Origin: Mycolicibacterium frederiksbergense
Lineage (GTDB): Bacteria; Actinomycetota; Actinomycetes; Mycobacteriales; Mycobacteriaceae
Assembly (NCBI RefSeq): GCF_012223425.1
Contig: NZ_CP038799.1
Location: 2,604,001 to 2,668,000 of the forward strand
Length of the DNA stretch: 64,000 nt
Reading direction: 5' to 3'
The notes beneath the pieces are model-generated. The model was not told the origin of the DNA and searched no databases. It saw only the letters and a program-made list of their open reading frames with translations. Of this stretch, positions 41,492-50,520 are shown piece by piece. The first letter of the stretch is position 1. Each line of letters opens with the position of its first letter. The position numbers and the translations under genes are program-made.

Positions 41492-42730
41492 TCAGCGTCG
41501 AGGAAGATCGCCGGACAACCGCGACGGGCGGCAGACTAGCGCCACCGAGAGCGTGAGCACCGCGGCCACCGCGAACGCCACCTGCACATTTGTGAGATCA
41601 GCCGTCCCGCCGAGCAGTGCCGCGGCGATGGGTCGCGAACCCAGGAAGCCGACCAGCCACAGGGCCATGATCCGGCCGCGCAACTCCTGGGGCGCGCGTT
41701 CCTGGACCACCGTGCTCAGGCCGGTAAGTGCCCAGCCGAACCCCAGACCGGCCAGAGCGAAACCGGCCAGCGCGATCCAGGGCACCACACTCGCCGCCAG
41801 CAGCGCACATCCCAGGCCGAGCCCGGCCAGACCGAAGGACGAGACCTGCGCTGAGGCCATCCGGCCGCGCATCAGTGCGAGCACGATCATGCCCAGCGCC
41901 GCACCGAGGCCGAACACCGCCGAGAGCGTGCCGACCATACGGGTGTCCCCGCCGAGCGCATCGGCCAGCGAGGGCGCCAGCGTGATCGACGGGTCCGCCG
42001 CGACGCCGACCGTCGTCACCGCAACCAGTGCCAACAGCAACGGCCGGTCCCGCCACACGTACTTCAGTGCGGTGCGCACGCGATAGTCGGTGCCGGACAC
42101 CTTCTCGGACGCTGCGGGCAGACGGATCACGACCAGGAACAAGGCGAACACCAGATGCAGGCCGGCGCTGACGGCGAATCCGGTGGCGGCGCCGAAGTGT
42201 GCGGCCAGATAGGCGCCGGCAGCGGGGCCCAGGATTCGGCCGATCGTCATCGGAATGCTGTTGAGCGCCATCGCCGTCGAGAGTTCGCCCTCGCGAATGA
42301 TGTCCGGCACGATCGACTGCATGGCCGGTCCGCCGACCACGAAGCCGAATCCGACCAGCGTGGACCCGAGCAGCACCGGAACGGCGGCCGAACTGCCCTG
42401 AAGTCCGGGTTCGATGAACATCCACACCGCGACCAAGCCCGACCCGGCCATACACAGCACGCGACCGAGCAGGATCTGCCGGCCCGGATCACCGCTGTCG
42501 GCCCACTTGCCGCTGATCGGGCTGAGGATGAGTTGGGGTCCGAACTGCACGACACCCACCAGGCCGACCATCAGAGCCGAACCGGTCGCCTCGTACATCA
42601 CGACCGCCGCGATGATGCTGTGCGTCCATACCGCGACGACGGAGAACATCTTGCCCCAGAACAGGGCCCCGAAGACGGGGTCGAACATCAGCGCCAGGGC
42701 GCCGCGGGGCCGCGTCAGGACGGTGCTCAC
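41492..42730 (-). CDS. MFS transporter (MFS_3/enterobactin-exporter-like)
   Basis: 412-residue transporter with about 12 hydrophobic helices; N-terminal MFDPVFGALFWGKMFSVVAV and motif-A-like loop SPISGKWADSGDPGRQ. The GTG start overlaps the MarR stop (GTGA), so it is co-translated with, and likely repressed by, the MarR protein. Probable efflux pump with unknown substrate. Confidence 0.9.
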   Translation of the reverse strand: MSTVLTRPRGALALMFDPVFGALFWGKMFSVVAVWTHSIIAAVVMYEATGSALMVGLVGVVQFGPQLILSPISGKWADSGDPGRQILLGRVLCMAGSGLVAVWMFIEPGLQGSSAAVPVLLGSTLVGFGFVVGGPAMQSIVPDIIREGELSTAMALNSIPMTIGRILGPAAGAYLAAHFGAATGFAVSAGLHLVFALFLVVIRLPAASEKVSGTDYRVRTALKYVWRDRPLLLALVAVTTVGVAADPSITLAPSLADALGGDTRMVGTLSAVFGLGAALGMIVLALMRGRMASAQVSSFGLAGLGLGCALLAASVVPWIALAGFALAGLGFGWALTGLSTVVQERAPQELRGRIMALWLVGFLGSRPIAAALLGGTADLTNVQVAFAVAAVLTLSVALVCRPSRLSGDLPRR

Positions 42731-43191
42731 CGACTGGCCGCCGCTTCGATCCGCTCGGTCAGGCGCTCAAGCAGGGTGACGAGCCGGTCGATATCCGCGG
42801 TATCCCAGTCTGCGACGGTCTCGGCGACCAGATCGCGCCGCCGGTCCGTCACGGCGGCCAGCGCCTTCACGCCGATATCGGTGAGCACCAGGACACTGCG
42901 ACGCTGGTCGTCGTCGGCCGGAGATTTGGTGAGCAACCCGGCCGCGACCACCGCCGACACGGTCCTGCTGGCGGTCGAGTGCTCGACGGCCAGGTATTCC
43001 GCGACATCGCCGATCGACGCGCCGCCGCCGTGGCGCTGATGGTGCTCGACCGCGCGCAGCGTCCGCAGTGTCGAGACGTTGGTCACCGGATCCGCGCCGT
43101 CGAGCAGGCGCCGCCGCCACGAGGGCCGCTGCCGTGCCACGTGGATGCGGGTGAGCAGGTCATCCAGGTGGTCGAAGGGCGTCGCGGGCAT
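42727..43191 (-). CDS. MarR-family regulator (controls MFS gene)
   Basis: 154-residue winged-helix MarR protein: ASIGDVAEYLAVEHSTASRT recognition region and wing DDDQRRSVLVLTDIG. First gene of the MarR-MFS operon. The AT-rich imperfect inverted repeat at 43192-43218 directly abuts its start codon and is the likely autoregulatory site. Confidence 0.92.
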   Translation of the reverse strand: MPATPFDHLDDLLTRIHVARQRPSWRRRLLDGADPVTNVSTLRTLRAVEHHQRHGGGASIGDVAEYLAVEHSTASRTVSAVVAAGLLTKSPADDDQRRSVLVLTDIGVKALAAVTDRRRDLVAETVADWDTADIDRLVTLLERLTERIEAAASR

Positions 43192-43218
43192 TAAATATGT
43201 TTAGCACATACAAATTTA
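43192..43218. promoter_or_regulatory. Probable MarR operator
   Basis: Imperfect inverted repeat TAAATATGT...ACATACAAATTTA in a 30-base gap between genes, strikingly AT-rich against the surroundings, immediately before the MarR start codon. Confidence 0.6.
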
Positions 43219-43221
43219 CTC

Positions 43222-43641
43222 TCATGCGTAGCTCGATCCCGGCCGGACGATCATCAGCACCACCACGACCACCCAGAGCAGGTTGAAGGCACCGGTCAGC
43301 ATGCCGAGCTGTCGCAATCCGGCGGCGCTGCCCGGAGTCGCGAGCGCGTCACGCTGGCGCGGGGTGATCTGCCATGCGAGCAGGCCCCCGGCGACGGCGG
43401 TCAGCAGCATGGCGACCAGAACCCATACCTCTGTTGTGCGTCCCTGCGCGAAGGCCAGGGCCAGGCCGACCACCGGCACGATCACCGCCAGCAGTCCGTA
43501 CACCCGGGTGATGCGGTGTAGTACCTGCGCCACCTGCCCGGCCTCGGGTGCGTAGCGGGGAAACAAGCTGGCCGATACGGCGACCGGGCCGACGAACAGG
43601 ATGCCGGCCACGACGTGCACCGACAGCAGAAGGGCTTCCAT
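43222..43641 (-). CDS. Four-helix membrane protein
   Basis: 139-residue protein with four predicted helices (LLLSVHVVAGILFVGPVAVS; LLAVIVPVVGLALAFAQ; WVLVAMLLTAVAGGLLAWQ; LLWVVVVVLMIV), resembling DUF2269-like integral membrane proteins. Function unknown. Its start codon and AAGG ribosome site lie inside the right arm of a perfect inverted repeat that also covers the end of the MarR gene. Confidence 0.75.
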   Translation of the reverse strand: MEALLLSVHVVAGILFVGPVAVSASLFPRYAPEAGQVAQVLHRITRVYGLLAVIVPVVGLALAFAQGRTTEVWVLVAMLLTAVAGGLLAWQITPRQRDALATPGSAAGLRQLGMLTGAFNLLWVVVVVLMIVRPGSSYA

Positions 43642-43672
43642 AACCTTCAGCTTAACTGAAGGTTATGGAAGC
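43634..43672 (-). promoter_or_regulatory. Perfect 17-bp inverted repeat spanning MarR stop and next start
   Basis: Arms GCTTCCATAACCTTCAG (43634-43650) and its exact complement (43656-43672) with a 5-base loop. On the transcribed strand the first arm contains the MarR stop codon and the second arm contains GAAGG and the ATG of the membrane protein. It could be a MarR binding site, or an RNA hairpin that couples the two genes' translation. Confidence 0.8.
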
Positions 43673-44073
43673 CGGTGCCTCATCAGTTCACGAAGCGCCG
43701 CGGTCAGCCCGGGGTGCTGCGTGGAGAATGCGGCATCCAGGCGCGCCAACTCCGCCGCCGCCTCCATCAACAGGGACTCGCCCTTCGCGGTGACTCGCAG
43801 ACTGGATGCCGCGCCGGCGTGCGCGGTCTGATCGTCGACGAGACCGGCCTCCGCGAACGCCGACACCGCCGCGTGCGCACTCTGCACGGTGATCCGCGAG
43901 CGCCGGGCCAGTTCGCTGAAGGAGATGCCCGGCATGCCGCGGATGTGGCCGAGCAGTCCGTACTTCCGCGTCGTTAGGCCCAGCGGCTTCAGCGCATCGG
44001 CGAGCGCGGCGTCCCATATCCGGCTCAGCGTCAGCAACCCGATGGTGGGGCTGAACGGCGGCGGCTCGGACAT
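43663..44073 (-). CDS. MarR-family regulator
   Basis: 136-residue MarR winged-helix protein: LTTRKYGLLGHIRGMPGISF, SELARRSRITVQSAHAAVSA, and a wing with SSLRVTAKGESLL. It is upstream of and probably co-transcribed with the membrane protein gene 21 bases away, across the perfect inverted repeat. The target is likely local. Confidence 0.9.
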   Translation of the reverse strand: MSEPPPFSPTIGLLTLSRIWDAALADALKPLGLTTRKYGLLGHIRGMPGISFSELARRSRITVQSAHAAVSAFAEAGLVDDQTAHAGAASSLRVTAKGESLLMEAAAELARLDAAFSTQHPGLTAALRELMRHRLP

Positions 44074-44159
44074 GCAGGCAGGTTACCCGGCCCCTACTGC
44101 TTCGCTTCAGCAAAATCTGGGTACCCGGGTCGGTCAGTGGATCGAACCCGGAAGGACCC

Positions 44160-45161
44160 ATGACAGCACCTCGCCTGCAGGCCGATCAGGCCACCGGAGC
44201 CGACATCAGAGATGTCGTCGGCGCGGTGGCCACCGCGTTCTCCGCCAAGGTGGTCGGTCAGACGCCCCTGCGCGAGTCCATGCTGCTCGTCCTGCTCTCG
44301 GGCGGTCACCTGCTCATCGAAAGCGTCCCCGGCCTGGCCAAGACCACGGCGGCGCGCGTCGTCGCCGAGGCGATCGACGGCAGCTTCCGCCGCATCCAGT
44401 GCACACCGGATCTGCTGCCCAGTGACATCATCGGCACGCAGATCTACGAGGCGGCCAGCAACACCTTCGCCACCCAGCTCGGCCCGGTGCACGCCAACAT
44501 CGTGCTGCTCGACGAGATCAACCGGTCCAGCGCCAAAACGCAGAGCGCGATGCTGGAGGCGATGGAGGAACGCCAGACCACCATCGCCGGTGTCGAGTAC
44601 CCGATCCCGGAACCGTTCCTGGTCATCGCCACCCAGAACCCCGTGGACCAGGAGGGCACCTACCCGCTGTCGGAAGCGCAGACCGACCGCTTCATGCTCA
44701 AGGACATCGTGCAGTACCCCTCCGTCGAGGAGGAGGTCGAGATCATCGACCGGATGGACGCCGGCCTGTACGACCGCGACCACCGCTCCGCCCCCGTCGT
44801 CACCCTTGCCGATGTGCGCCGGGCCCGGGTCGCCGTCCGGTCCGTGCACATGGATCGGGCGCTTGTCGAATACGCCAGCCGGCTGGTCGGGGTCACACGC
44901 GACCCCGAACGCCACCTGCCCGCCAATCTCGCCCGTCTCATCGAGTACGGGGCGAGCCCGCGCGCGACCATCGCCCTGTGCCGCACCGCACGAGCACTGG
45001 CGGTGCTGCGGGGGCGCAACCACGTGCTGCCCGACGACATCGCGCGGCTTGCGCACCGCGTACTGCGTCACCGACTGGTCCTCGGTTTCGAGGCCGCCAG
45101 CGCACGGATCACACCCGACACCGTGATCGACGCAGTGCTGCACACAGTTCCGGTGCCGTGA
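44160..45161 (+). CDS. MoxR-family AAA+ ATPase
   Basis: 333-residue MoxR ATPase. Walker A region IESVPGLAKTT, Walker B IVLLDEINR, sensor 1 VIATQNPVDQEGTYPLSEAQ and a C-terminal lid. MoxR proteins are chaperones that work with VWA-domain partners encoded beside them, as here. ATG 44160 follows GGAAGGA. First gene of a six-gene operon through 48850 with every later junction short or overlapping. Confidence 0.93.
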   Translation: MTAPRLQADQATGADIRDVVGAVATAFSAKVVGQTPLRESMLLVLLSGGHLLIESVPGLAKTTAARVVAEAIDGSFRRIQCTPDLLPSDIIGTQIYEAASNTFATQLGPVHANIVLLDEINRSSAKTQSAMLEAMEERQTTIAGVEYPIPEPFLVIATQNPVDQEGTYPLSEAQTDRFMLKDIVQYPSVEEEVEIIDRMDAGLYDRDHRSAPVVTLADVRRARVAVRSVHMDRALVEYASRLVGVTRDPERHLPANLARLIEYGASPRATIALCRTARALAVLRGRNHVLPDDIARLAHRVLRHRLVLGFEAASARITPDTVIDAVLHTVPVP

Positions 45162-45168
45162 GGCCGGC

Positions 45169-46038
45169 ATGGGTAAACACCTCGATGCCGCGAAGGCGCA
45201 CGTATCCCGTGATGCCGCGGGACTTCTGGCCGGCGGGCGCTATGCGCTCGTGCACACCCGCAGCCTGGAATTCGACGAGCTGCGCCCCTACGTTCCCGGC
45301 GACGATGTGCGCGATATCGATTGGAAAGCCTCCGCCCGCTCCGGGCACACGCTGATCAAACAGTTCGTCTCCGAGAAGCACCACAAGATCCTGATCGTGG
45401 CCGACACCGGCCGCAACACGGCTGCTCTCACGCCGACCGGTCAGCCGAAAAGTGAAGTCGCGGCCCACATCATCGGCGCGGTTGGGCTCGTCACCCTGCC
45501 ACGCTCCGACGAGATCGGGATGGTAGCCGGTGACCGCCGGGGCAGCATCGACATCCGGCTGCGCCGGGGCGAAACCCATATCGAGCGCATCCTGCACCGC
45601 TTCCTCCAGCAGACCGACGCCAACCCTGACCGCAGCGATATAGTCACCCAACTCGAATGGGTGGCCCGCCACTACCGGCACCCGATGTTCATCGTGGTCG
45701 TCTCGGACGAACCCGAGCTCGACGAGCGTCTGCGGGAGGTGTTGCCGCCGTTGACCGGCCGCCACGACGTGCTCTGGGCCATGGTGACCGACATGCCCGC
45801 GATCGGCCCCGAGGACTCGGGGCTGGGCTACGACGTCGCCGACGGGCGGACACTGCTGGGCGCTGACATCGTCGGCGAACGGGTCATCATGGCCTACCGG
45901 CAGGCCGAGGAGCAGCGCCGCAGGGAGTTGTCGGAGTTTCTTACCGCACAGCGCATTCCGCACGCGCGCATCGCCTCCAGTAGCGGCATCATGCCCGCGC
46001 TGGTGGCAATGACGGGGGTGTACGCGCGTGCCGGATGA
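45169..46038 (+). CDS. DUF58 protein (VWA-like)
   Basis: 289-residue DUF58 protein with the signature FDELRPYVPGDDVRDIDWKA (R-x-Y-x-x-G-D-x-x-R-x-I-D-W) and a VWA-like domain with KILIVADTGRN where the metal site would be (D-T-G, not D-x-S-x-S). Known partner of MoxR ATPases. It follows MoxR after 7 bases and overlaps the next gene by 11. Confidence 0.9.
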   Translation: MGKHLDAAKAHVSRDAAGLLAGGRYALVHTRSLEFDELRPYVPGDDVRDIDWKASARSGHTLIKQFVSEKHHKILIVADTGRNTAALTPTGQPKSEVAAHIIGAVGLVTLPRSDEIGMVAGDRRGSIDIRLRRGETHIERILHRFLQQTDANPDRSDIVTQLEWVARHYRHPMFIVVVSDEPELDERLREVLPPLTGRHDVLWAMVTDMPAIGPEDSGLGYDVADGRTLLGADIVGERVIMAYRQAEEQRRRELSEFLTAQRIPHARIASSSGIMPALVAMTGVYARAG

Positions 46039-46510
46039 CCTGCTCGGCGGTCTCATCGGCCCGACGCCGTATTCGTCGGTCTGGTTGTGGCTCGCGGTGG
46101 CGCTGGCCGTGCTGACGGTGCTCTGGTACATCGGGGTCTTCTGGTGGACCGCTCCGGGACGCACCCGCAGTGAGCCGTCGGTGATCGGTTCGGCACGCGT
46201 CGCGCTGCAGCGCCGCCGCGCATTGCGGGCCATCCATGCCATCCAAAATCATTACCGCACAGGTGAACTGACGGCTGTCGCCGCCGCAGCGGCGCTCGGC
46301 GAGCAAGTCCGCCGTTTTCTGCACGACGCCACCGGCGTGCGCGCCGAATACGTACAGGTTCCCGACATCGCGGCGGTGTCCGGCGGTGTGCTGGCCCCTG
46401 CCGCGCCGGTGCTGGCAGACCTGGAGGACGCGCAGTTCAATGCAGGCTCGGGCGTCGATATCGGTGCCACCGGGCAGGCCGCCGAGGAGTTGGTGCGGCA
46501 ATGGACGTGA
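46028..46510 (+). CDS. Single-helix membrane protein of MoxR operon (DUF4381-like position)
   Basis: 160-residue protein with one N-terminal helix (VWLWLAVALAVLTVLWYIGV) and a helical cytoplasmic part (RRRALRAIHAIQNHYRTGEL ... EQVRRFLHDATGV). Position and layout match the DUF4381-type member of MoxR operons. GTG start, 11-base overlap with DUF58 gene and 10-base overlap with the following gene. Confidence 0.75.
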   Translation: MPDDLLGGLIGPTPYSSVWLWLAVALAVLTVLWYIGVFWWTAPGRTRSEPSVIGSARVALQRRRALRAIHAIQNHYRTGELTAVAAAAALGEQVRRFLHDATGVRAEYVQVPDIAAVSGGVLAPAAPVLADLEDAQFNAGSGVDIGATGQAAEELVRQWT

Positions 46511-47424
46511 TCTATTGGGGTGTGGCGATCGTCGGCTGCGTAGCCCTGGCCGCCTGCATCGCCGCTGCACTGCTGCCGCCCCGGCGCGACCAGCCCGAAC
46601 GGCTGCGGGCCCTGGCCAACACCGGAAGGCTGACCGGACTGCCCGAGTATGCCCGGGCCGTCCGCCGCCACACCGTCACTGCCGCCGCGGCCGTTGCGGT
46701 ACTCGTGTTGTGCTTCGTTGCCGCAGCCTTCGCGGCCGCGAGACCGACCGGACTACCGGCGCTGAACCGGGCAGCAGGCACCGAGCAGCCCGAGGACATC
46801 ATGGTCTGCGTCGGCGCGCCGGGCGAGGATCCGGCCGTCAACGGCACGCTGCGGTACTTCGCAGAGGCGGTCCGCGGATTCGGGACCGAACGCATCGGCC
46901 TCACATCGCCGGACCGCAGGCTGATACCGCTGACGCGCGATTACCAGTATGCGGCCGGCCGGTTCGCCGGGTATGCCCAACCGCAGCCGCTGGTGTCGTC
47001 GGTGACCTACACCGACTACACCGCCACCATCGAAGATGTACTGGCGATGTGCCTGACCGGGTTTCCCGAGTTCGACACCGAAGCCCCGGTGCGTCGTTCG
47101 CTGATCTACGTCGGGCCCGGCACGCTGAGCGGCGACGGCGGGCCTTCGCTGTTCACCGCACAGCAGGTGCGCGATATGGCCGCCATGGCCGGGGTGCAGG
47201 TCAATGCCGTCACCGACGATGACGGCCTCCCCGCCGAACTCGCTCGTCAGACCGGCGGCCGGGTGACCCCCGACGTCGGGGATATCCGCAGTCACCCGCC
47301 GGCGCCACAACCGGGCACCGACGATGCGTCCGTGCAATCAGCGGAGACACCGGATCTGCTGCTGATCGTGGCCCTGCTGGGAGTCATCGCGATGCTGGCC
47401 TGGCCGCTGGTGGTGCGCCGATGA
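46501..47424 (+). CDS. Membrane-anchored VWA-like protein 1 (degenerate)
   Basis: 307-residue protein with helices near 4-25, 60-80 and a C-terminal helix (LLLIVALLGVIAMLAWPLVV). The part between is a VWA-like fold, but the region where DxSxS should be reads DIMVCVGAPGEDP, so no intact metal (MIDAS) site. Matches the BatA/BatB position of MoxR operons. Coupled to both neighbours by overlaps. Confidence 0.72.
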   Translation: MDVIYWGVAIVGCVALAACIAAALLPPRRDQPERLRALANTGRLTGLPEYARAVRRHTVTAAAAVAVLVLCFVAAAFAAARPTGLPALNRAAGTEQPEDIMVCVGAPGEDPAVNGTLRYFAEAVRGFGTERIGLTSPDRRLIPLTRDYQYAAGRFAGYAQPQPLVSSVTYTDYTATIEDVLAMCLTGFPEFDTEAPVRRSLIYVGPGTLSGDGGPSLFTAQQVRDMAAMAGVQVNAVTDDDGLPAELARQTGGRVTPDVGDIRSHPPAPQPGTDDASVQSAETPDLLLIVALLGVIAMLAWPLVVRR

Positions 47425-48206
47425 CACTCCGCAGATCCGGTTTGGTCGTGGCCGCCGTTCTTCTGCTCATCGCGATGTTCCGTCCCACTCTCGGCGACGG
47501 TGAACCGGCGGTGACCCGAATCGCCGGCGAGCGGGAGCCCAGTGTCTTCCTGATCGTGGACCGCTCCGCCGGGATGTCCTCTCACATGGCGTTGGCGCAC
47601 GCCGATGTCAATGCCGTGATCGACCGGTATCCCGATGCCCGGTTCTCGATGATCACCTTCGATGCGCGTCCATCGCTGGATTGGCCGCTGTCGGCCGACT
47701 CGTGGAGCCTGCGTCCGATCATCGCGGCGGCCGACCCTTACCCGCCAGGCGCCGATGTCAGGACCAACGCCGGCGCGGCGAGCACCGTGTTGCGATATCA
47801 GCTGATCGGCGCGCTGCAACAGTTCCCGAAGGCTGAGAACCTGGTCTTTTATTTCGGCGCCGGGGCGACGGATTCGACGGTGCCACAGCGGGAGTTCCAG
47901 ATCCCGGAGAACGCGGTGGGCGGCGGGGCGGTATTCGGATACGGCCCGGGCGGTGCCCCGGTGCTGCAGGCCGTCGCGGATCAACTCGGTGTGGACTATC
48001 TGCAGCGCGAGCAGATCCAGGCGGTGGCCGAGGTGATTCCCGAGGCCGCCGACGTCGAACCGACACCGGAGAACGACCCGGCCTCATCGGGATTCGAGCT
48101 GTACTGGGCGCTCGCCGGCATCGCCGCGCTGTTGATCCTTGCCGAGCTCTACCACGCGTTGCGGCACCTGCGCCGCACCCGCCTGGACCGGATAGCGGTG
48201 GGGTGA
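47421..48206 (+). CDS. Membrane-anchored VWA protein 2
   Basis: 261-residue protein with an N-terminal helix (VVAAVLLLIAMFRPTLG), a VWA domain starting VFLIVDRSAGMSSHMALAHA and a C-terminal helix (ALAGIAALLILAELYHALRH). The MIDAS motif is D-R-S-A-G, i.e. the second serine is glycine, so metal binding may be weakened. It would display partner-binding surfaces outside the membrane for MoxR-driven assembly. Confidence 0.82.
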   Translation: MTLRRSGLVVAAVLLLIAMFRPTLGDGEPAVTRIAGEREPSVFLIVDRSAGMSSHMALAHADVNAVIDRYPDARFSMITFDARPSLDWPLSADSWSLRPIIAAADPYPPGADVRTNAGAASTVLRYQLIGALQQFPKAENLVFYFGAGATDSTVPQREFQIPENAVGGGAVFGYGPGGAPVLQAVADQLGVDYLQREQIQAVAEVIPEAADVEPTPENDPASSGFELYWALAGIAALLILAELYHALRHLRRTRLDRIAVG

Positions 48207-48850
48207 TGACGCTGCGACGACGGTTGTTGCTCTACTCCGCTCCGGTGGTGCTCGTGGTGCTGATCCTGGTGGTCAAGCTGGTGTCGGTGGTGGTCGCGGG
48301 AAACGCTGCGCTGAACCACTTCTCCGAATCTGATGCGACCGCGTTGGCCGAGGATGCCGCCACCTTGCAGACCCTCAACATCATCGAACCCGAGAAGGCC
48401 CCCTTCGCCGCGGGGACGGCGGCGGTCCTGCGGAACCGGCTGGACGAGGCCGACCGCCAATTCTCGCTGGCACTCGACCGCACCGGCCACGATGAGTCAT
48501 GCGCCGTCCGAGTCAACCTCGAACTGGTCCGGGAGACACGCGGAGATTCGGCGGCGGCGATGTTCCAGGCGCAAGCCGCAACCGCGCACTACCTCGGCGC
48601 CAAACAGGTCATCGAGGGGGCGCCCGCGGACTGTTTCGACGCCGCCGCCACTGCTCGTCTGGACGCCAAGATCGCCGCAGTGGCGGCGCCTCCGCCGCCG
48701 CCACCACCGAGTCCGCCGCCGGTATCGGCCCCCACCGCACCCGCACCGGGCAGCTCACCGACCGCCGAGCAGGAGATCGTCCTCAATCCCGGCCAGGGTG
48801 ACCCTCTGGAAAAACTGCAACAGATCCTGCGCGACGCCGCCACCCGCTGA
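48203..48850 (+). CDS. Membrane-anchored protein with proline-rich tail, MoxR operon
   Basis: 215-residue protein with an N-terminal helix (SAPVVLVVLILVVKLVSVVV), a helical TPR-like part (AAVLRNRLDEADRQFSLALD) and a proline run (about 165-190) before a short amphipathic C-terminus (LEKLQQILRDAATR). TPR-containing members are standard in MoxR/Bat operons (BatC/BatE type). Start GTG 48203 overlaps the VWA gene; ATG 48206 is an alternative. Last gene of the operon. Confidence 0.75.
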   Translation: MMTLRRRLLLYSAPVVLVVLILVVKLVSVVVAGNAALNHFSESDATALAEDAATLQTLNIIEPEKAPFAAGTAAVLRNRLDEADRQFSLALDRTGHDESCAVRVNLELVRETRGDSAAAMFQAQAATAHYLGAKQVIEGAPADCFDAAATARLDAKIAAVAAPPPPPPPSPPPVSAPTAPAPGSSPTAEQEIVLNPGQGDPLEKLQQILRDAATR

Positions 48851-48884
48851 CCATTGCTAGATAGGCTCCGTATACCGTCGGATC

Positions 48885-49721
48885 ATGAGTCCAGTGACGG
48901 TAATCACAGGCGGTGCCGGTGGTATGGGTGTGGAGACGGCCAAGATCGTCGGCCGGGACCACGCGGTGGTGTTGTGCGATGTCCGGCAGGACCGTCTGGA
49001 CCGGGCGGCCGCGACGCTGAGTGAGCTCGGCATCACCGCGACGACGGTGAACTGCGATGTCACCGAACGCGCGGCCGTCAGCGAATTGTTCGACACCGCA
49101 GCAGGTCTCGGCGTTGTACGAGCGGTCGTTCACACCGCGGGAGTGAGCCCTGCCATGGGTGGCGCCGAATACGTGATCCGGACGAACGCGCTCGGGACGA
49201 TCAACGTCAACGAGGCCTTCTACGACACGGTCGGCGAAGGCGGCGCCATCGTCAACGTGGCGTCGATGGCCGCCCACATCCTGCCCGAGGAACTGATCCC
49301 GGTCGCGGCGTTCCCGCTGGCCCTCACCGACGAAGCGGCCTTCCTGGCGGCCACCCTGGCCGGCTGTGATATCGCCGGTGAGCAACAGCGTTCGGGTATC
49401 GCGTATGCGATCAGCAAGAACTTCGTCAAGTGGTACAGCAGTGCACAGGCCGAGCGTTTCAATGGTCGTGGGCTGCGGATCGTTTCGGTGTCGCCGGGCT
49501 CCGTCGACACCGAGATGGGCCGACTGGAGGAGGCCGGCGGCGCCGGCGCCCTGGTCGCCGATGCCGCGGTACCGCGCTGGGGCAGACCCGAGGAGATGGC
49601 CGAACTGTTCGCCTTCTGCGTCAGCGACAAGGCGGGCTACCTCACCGGGACCGACATCCTCAACGACGGCGGCGTGGTTGCCTCCATCCGGGAACGGGCC
49701 AGGTCGGGTTCGAAACCTTAG
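48885..49721 (+). CDS. Short-chain dehydrogenase/reductase
   Basis: 278-residue classical SDR: cofactor motif TGGAGGMG, acidic CDVRQDRL after strand 2 (suggesting NAD preference), catalytic serine in IVNVASMAA and YAISK with Tyr and Lys. Closing C-terminal block GYLTGTDILNDGG. Substrate unknown; related mycobacterial proteins include hydroxysteroid-type dehydrogenases. It stands alone between the MoxR operon and a RibD-like gene. Confidence 0.9.
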   Translation: MSPVTVITGGAGGMGVETAKIVGRDHAVVLCDVRQDRLDRAAATLSELGITATTVNCDVTERAAVSELFDTAAGLGVVRAVVHTAGVSPAMGGAEYVIRTNALGTINVNEAFYDTVGEGGAIVNVASMAAHILPEELIPVAAFPLALTDEAAFLAATLAGCDIAGEQQRSGIAYAISKNFVKWYSSAQAERFNGRGLRIVSVSPGSVDTEMGRLEEAGGAGALVADAAVPRWGRPEEMAELFAFCVSDKAGYLTGTDILNDGGVVASIRERARSGSKP

Positions 49722-49742
49722 CCAGCGGGCATAGATACCGGC

Positions 49743-50456
49743 ATGACCGCCACGGTGGCCGAGGTGGGTGGTATCGCCGACCTCGCACGGTTCTACGCCG
49801 ATCCGCCTCTCGGCGTGCGCGCCAACATGATTTTCAGCGCCGACGGCGCCGCCGCTTTCGCGGGCCGGGCCGGGCCGCTGTCGAATCCCGTCGACCAGGA
49901 ACTACTGCAGGTGCTGCGGGGCTTCGCCGATGTGGTGCTGATCGGCGCGGGCACCGCGCGCGCCGAGAACTACGGTCCGGTCCGGCTCTCCCAGACACAG
50001 CAGGCCGAACGCGACGCAGAGGGCAGGCCGGACCCGCCGCCTGTCGCGGTCGTCAGCCGCTCCGGCAAGCTGCCGCCCAGGCTGTCGAGTGACCCGTACC
50101 AACCGCCGATCCTGGTGACCACCGAGCGCGCCGCCCCGCCCCGCCACGAACCCGCCGACCGGCTGTCCCGGGTCTTCGCCGCCGGCGCCGAATCGGTGGA
50201 TCTGGTGCGCGTGGTCGCCATGCTGGGCGCGGCCGGAATGCCTCGCATCCTGTGTGAAGGTGGGCCGACGCTGCTCGACGAGTTGGTCGAAGCCGGTGCC
50301 GTTGACGAGATCTGCGTGACTCTGGCACCCAAACTCGCTGCGGGTCAACCGATTCGTGCCGACATGCCACCTTCCCAGCTGGCGGTCCCCGTCGGTATGC
50401 ACCTGGACCACGTGCTGGTGCACCAGGACTACGTGTTCTTGAAGTACCGGCGGTGA
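49743..50456 (+). CDS. RibD C-terminal-domain reductase family protein
   Basis: 237-residue stand-alone pyrimidine-reductase (dihydrofolate-reductase-like) domain: NMIFSADGAAAFAGRAGPLS near the start, LLQVLRGFADVVLIGAGTAR, and late PRILCEGGPTLLDELVEAGA. Named after the reductase half of riboflavin enzyme RibD, but mycobacterial single-domain members are not proven riboflavin enzymes; some act as NADPH reductases. ATG near 49743 after a short gap from the SDR gene. Confidence 0.85.
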   Translation: MTATVAEVGGIADLARFYADPPLGVRANMIFSADGAAAFAGRAGPLSNPVDQELLQVLRGFADVVLIGAGTARAENYGPVRLSQTQQAERDAEGRPDPPPVAVVSRSGKLPPRLSSDPYQPPILVTTERAAPPRHEPADRLSRVFAAGAESVDLVRVVAMLGAAGMPRILCEGGPTLLDELVEAGAVDEICVTLAPKLAAGQPIRADMPPSQLAVPVGMHLDHVLVHQDYVFLKYRR

Positions 50457-50520
50457 CGTGCGGTTGATCGGGTTTTGAGCGGGTCCCGCCCGGGCACACG
50501 ATGTAGCGGAGGTGATGTCG

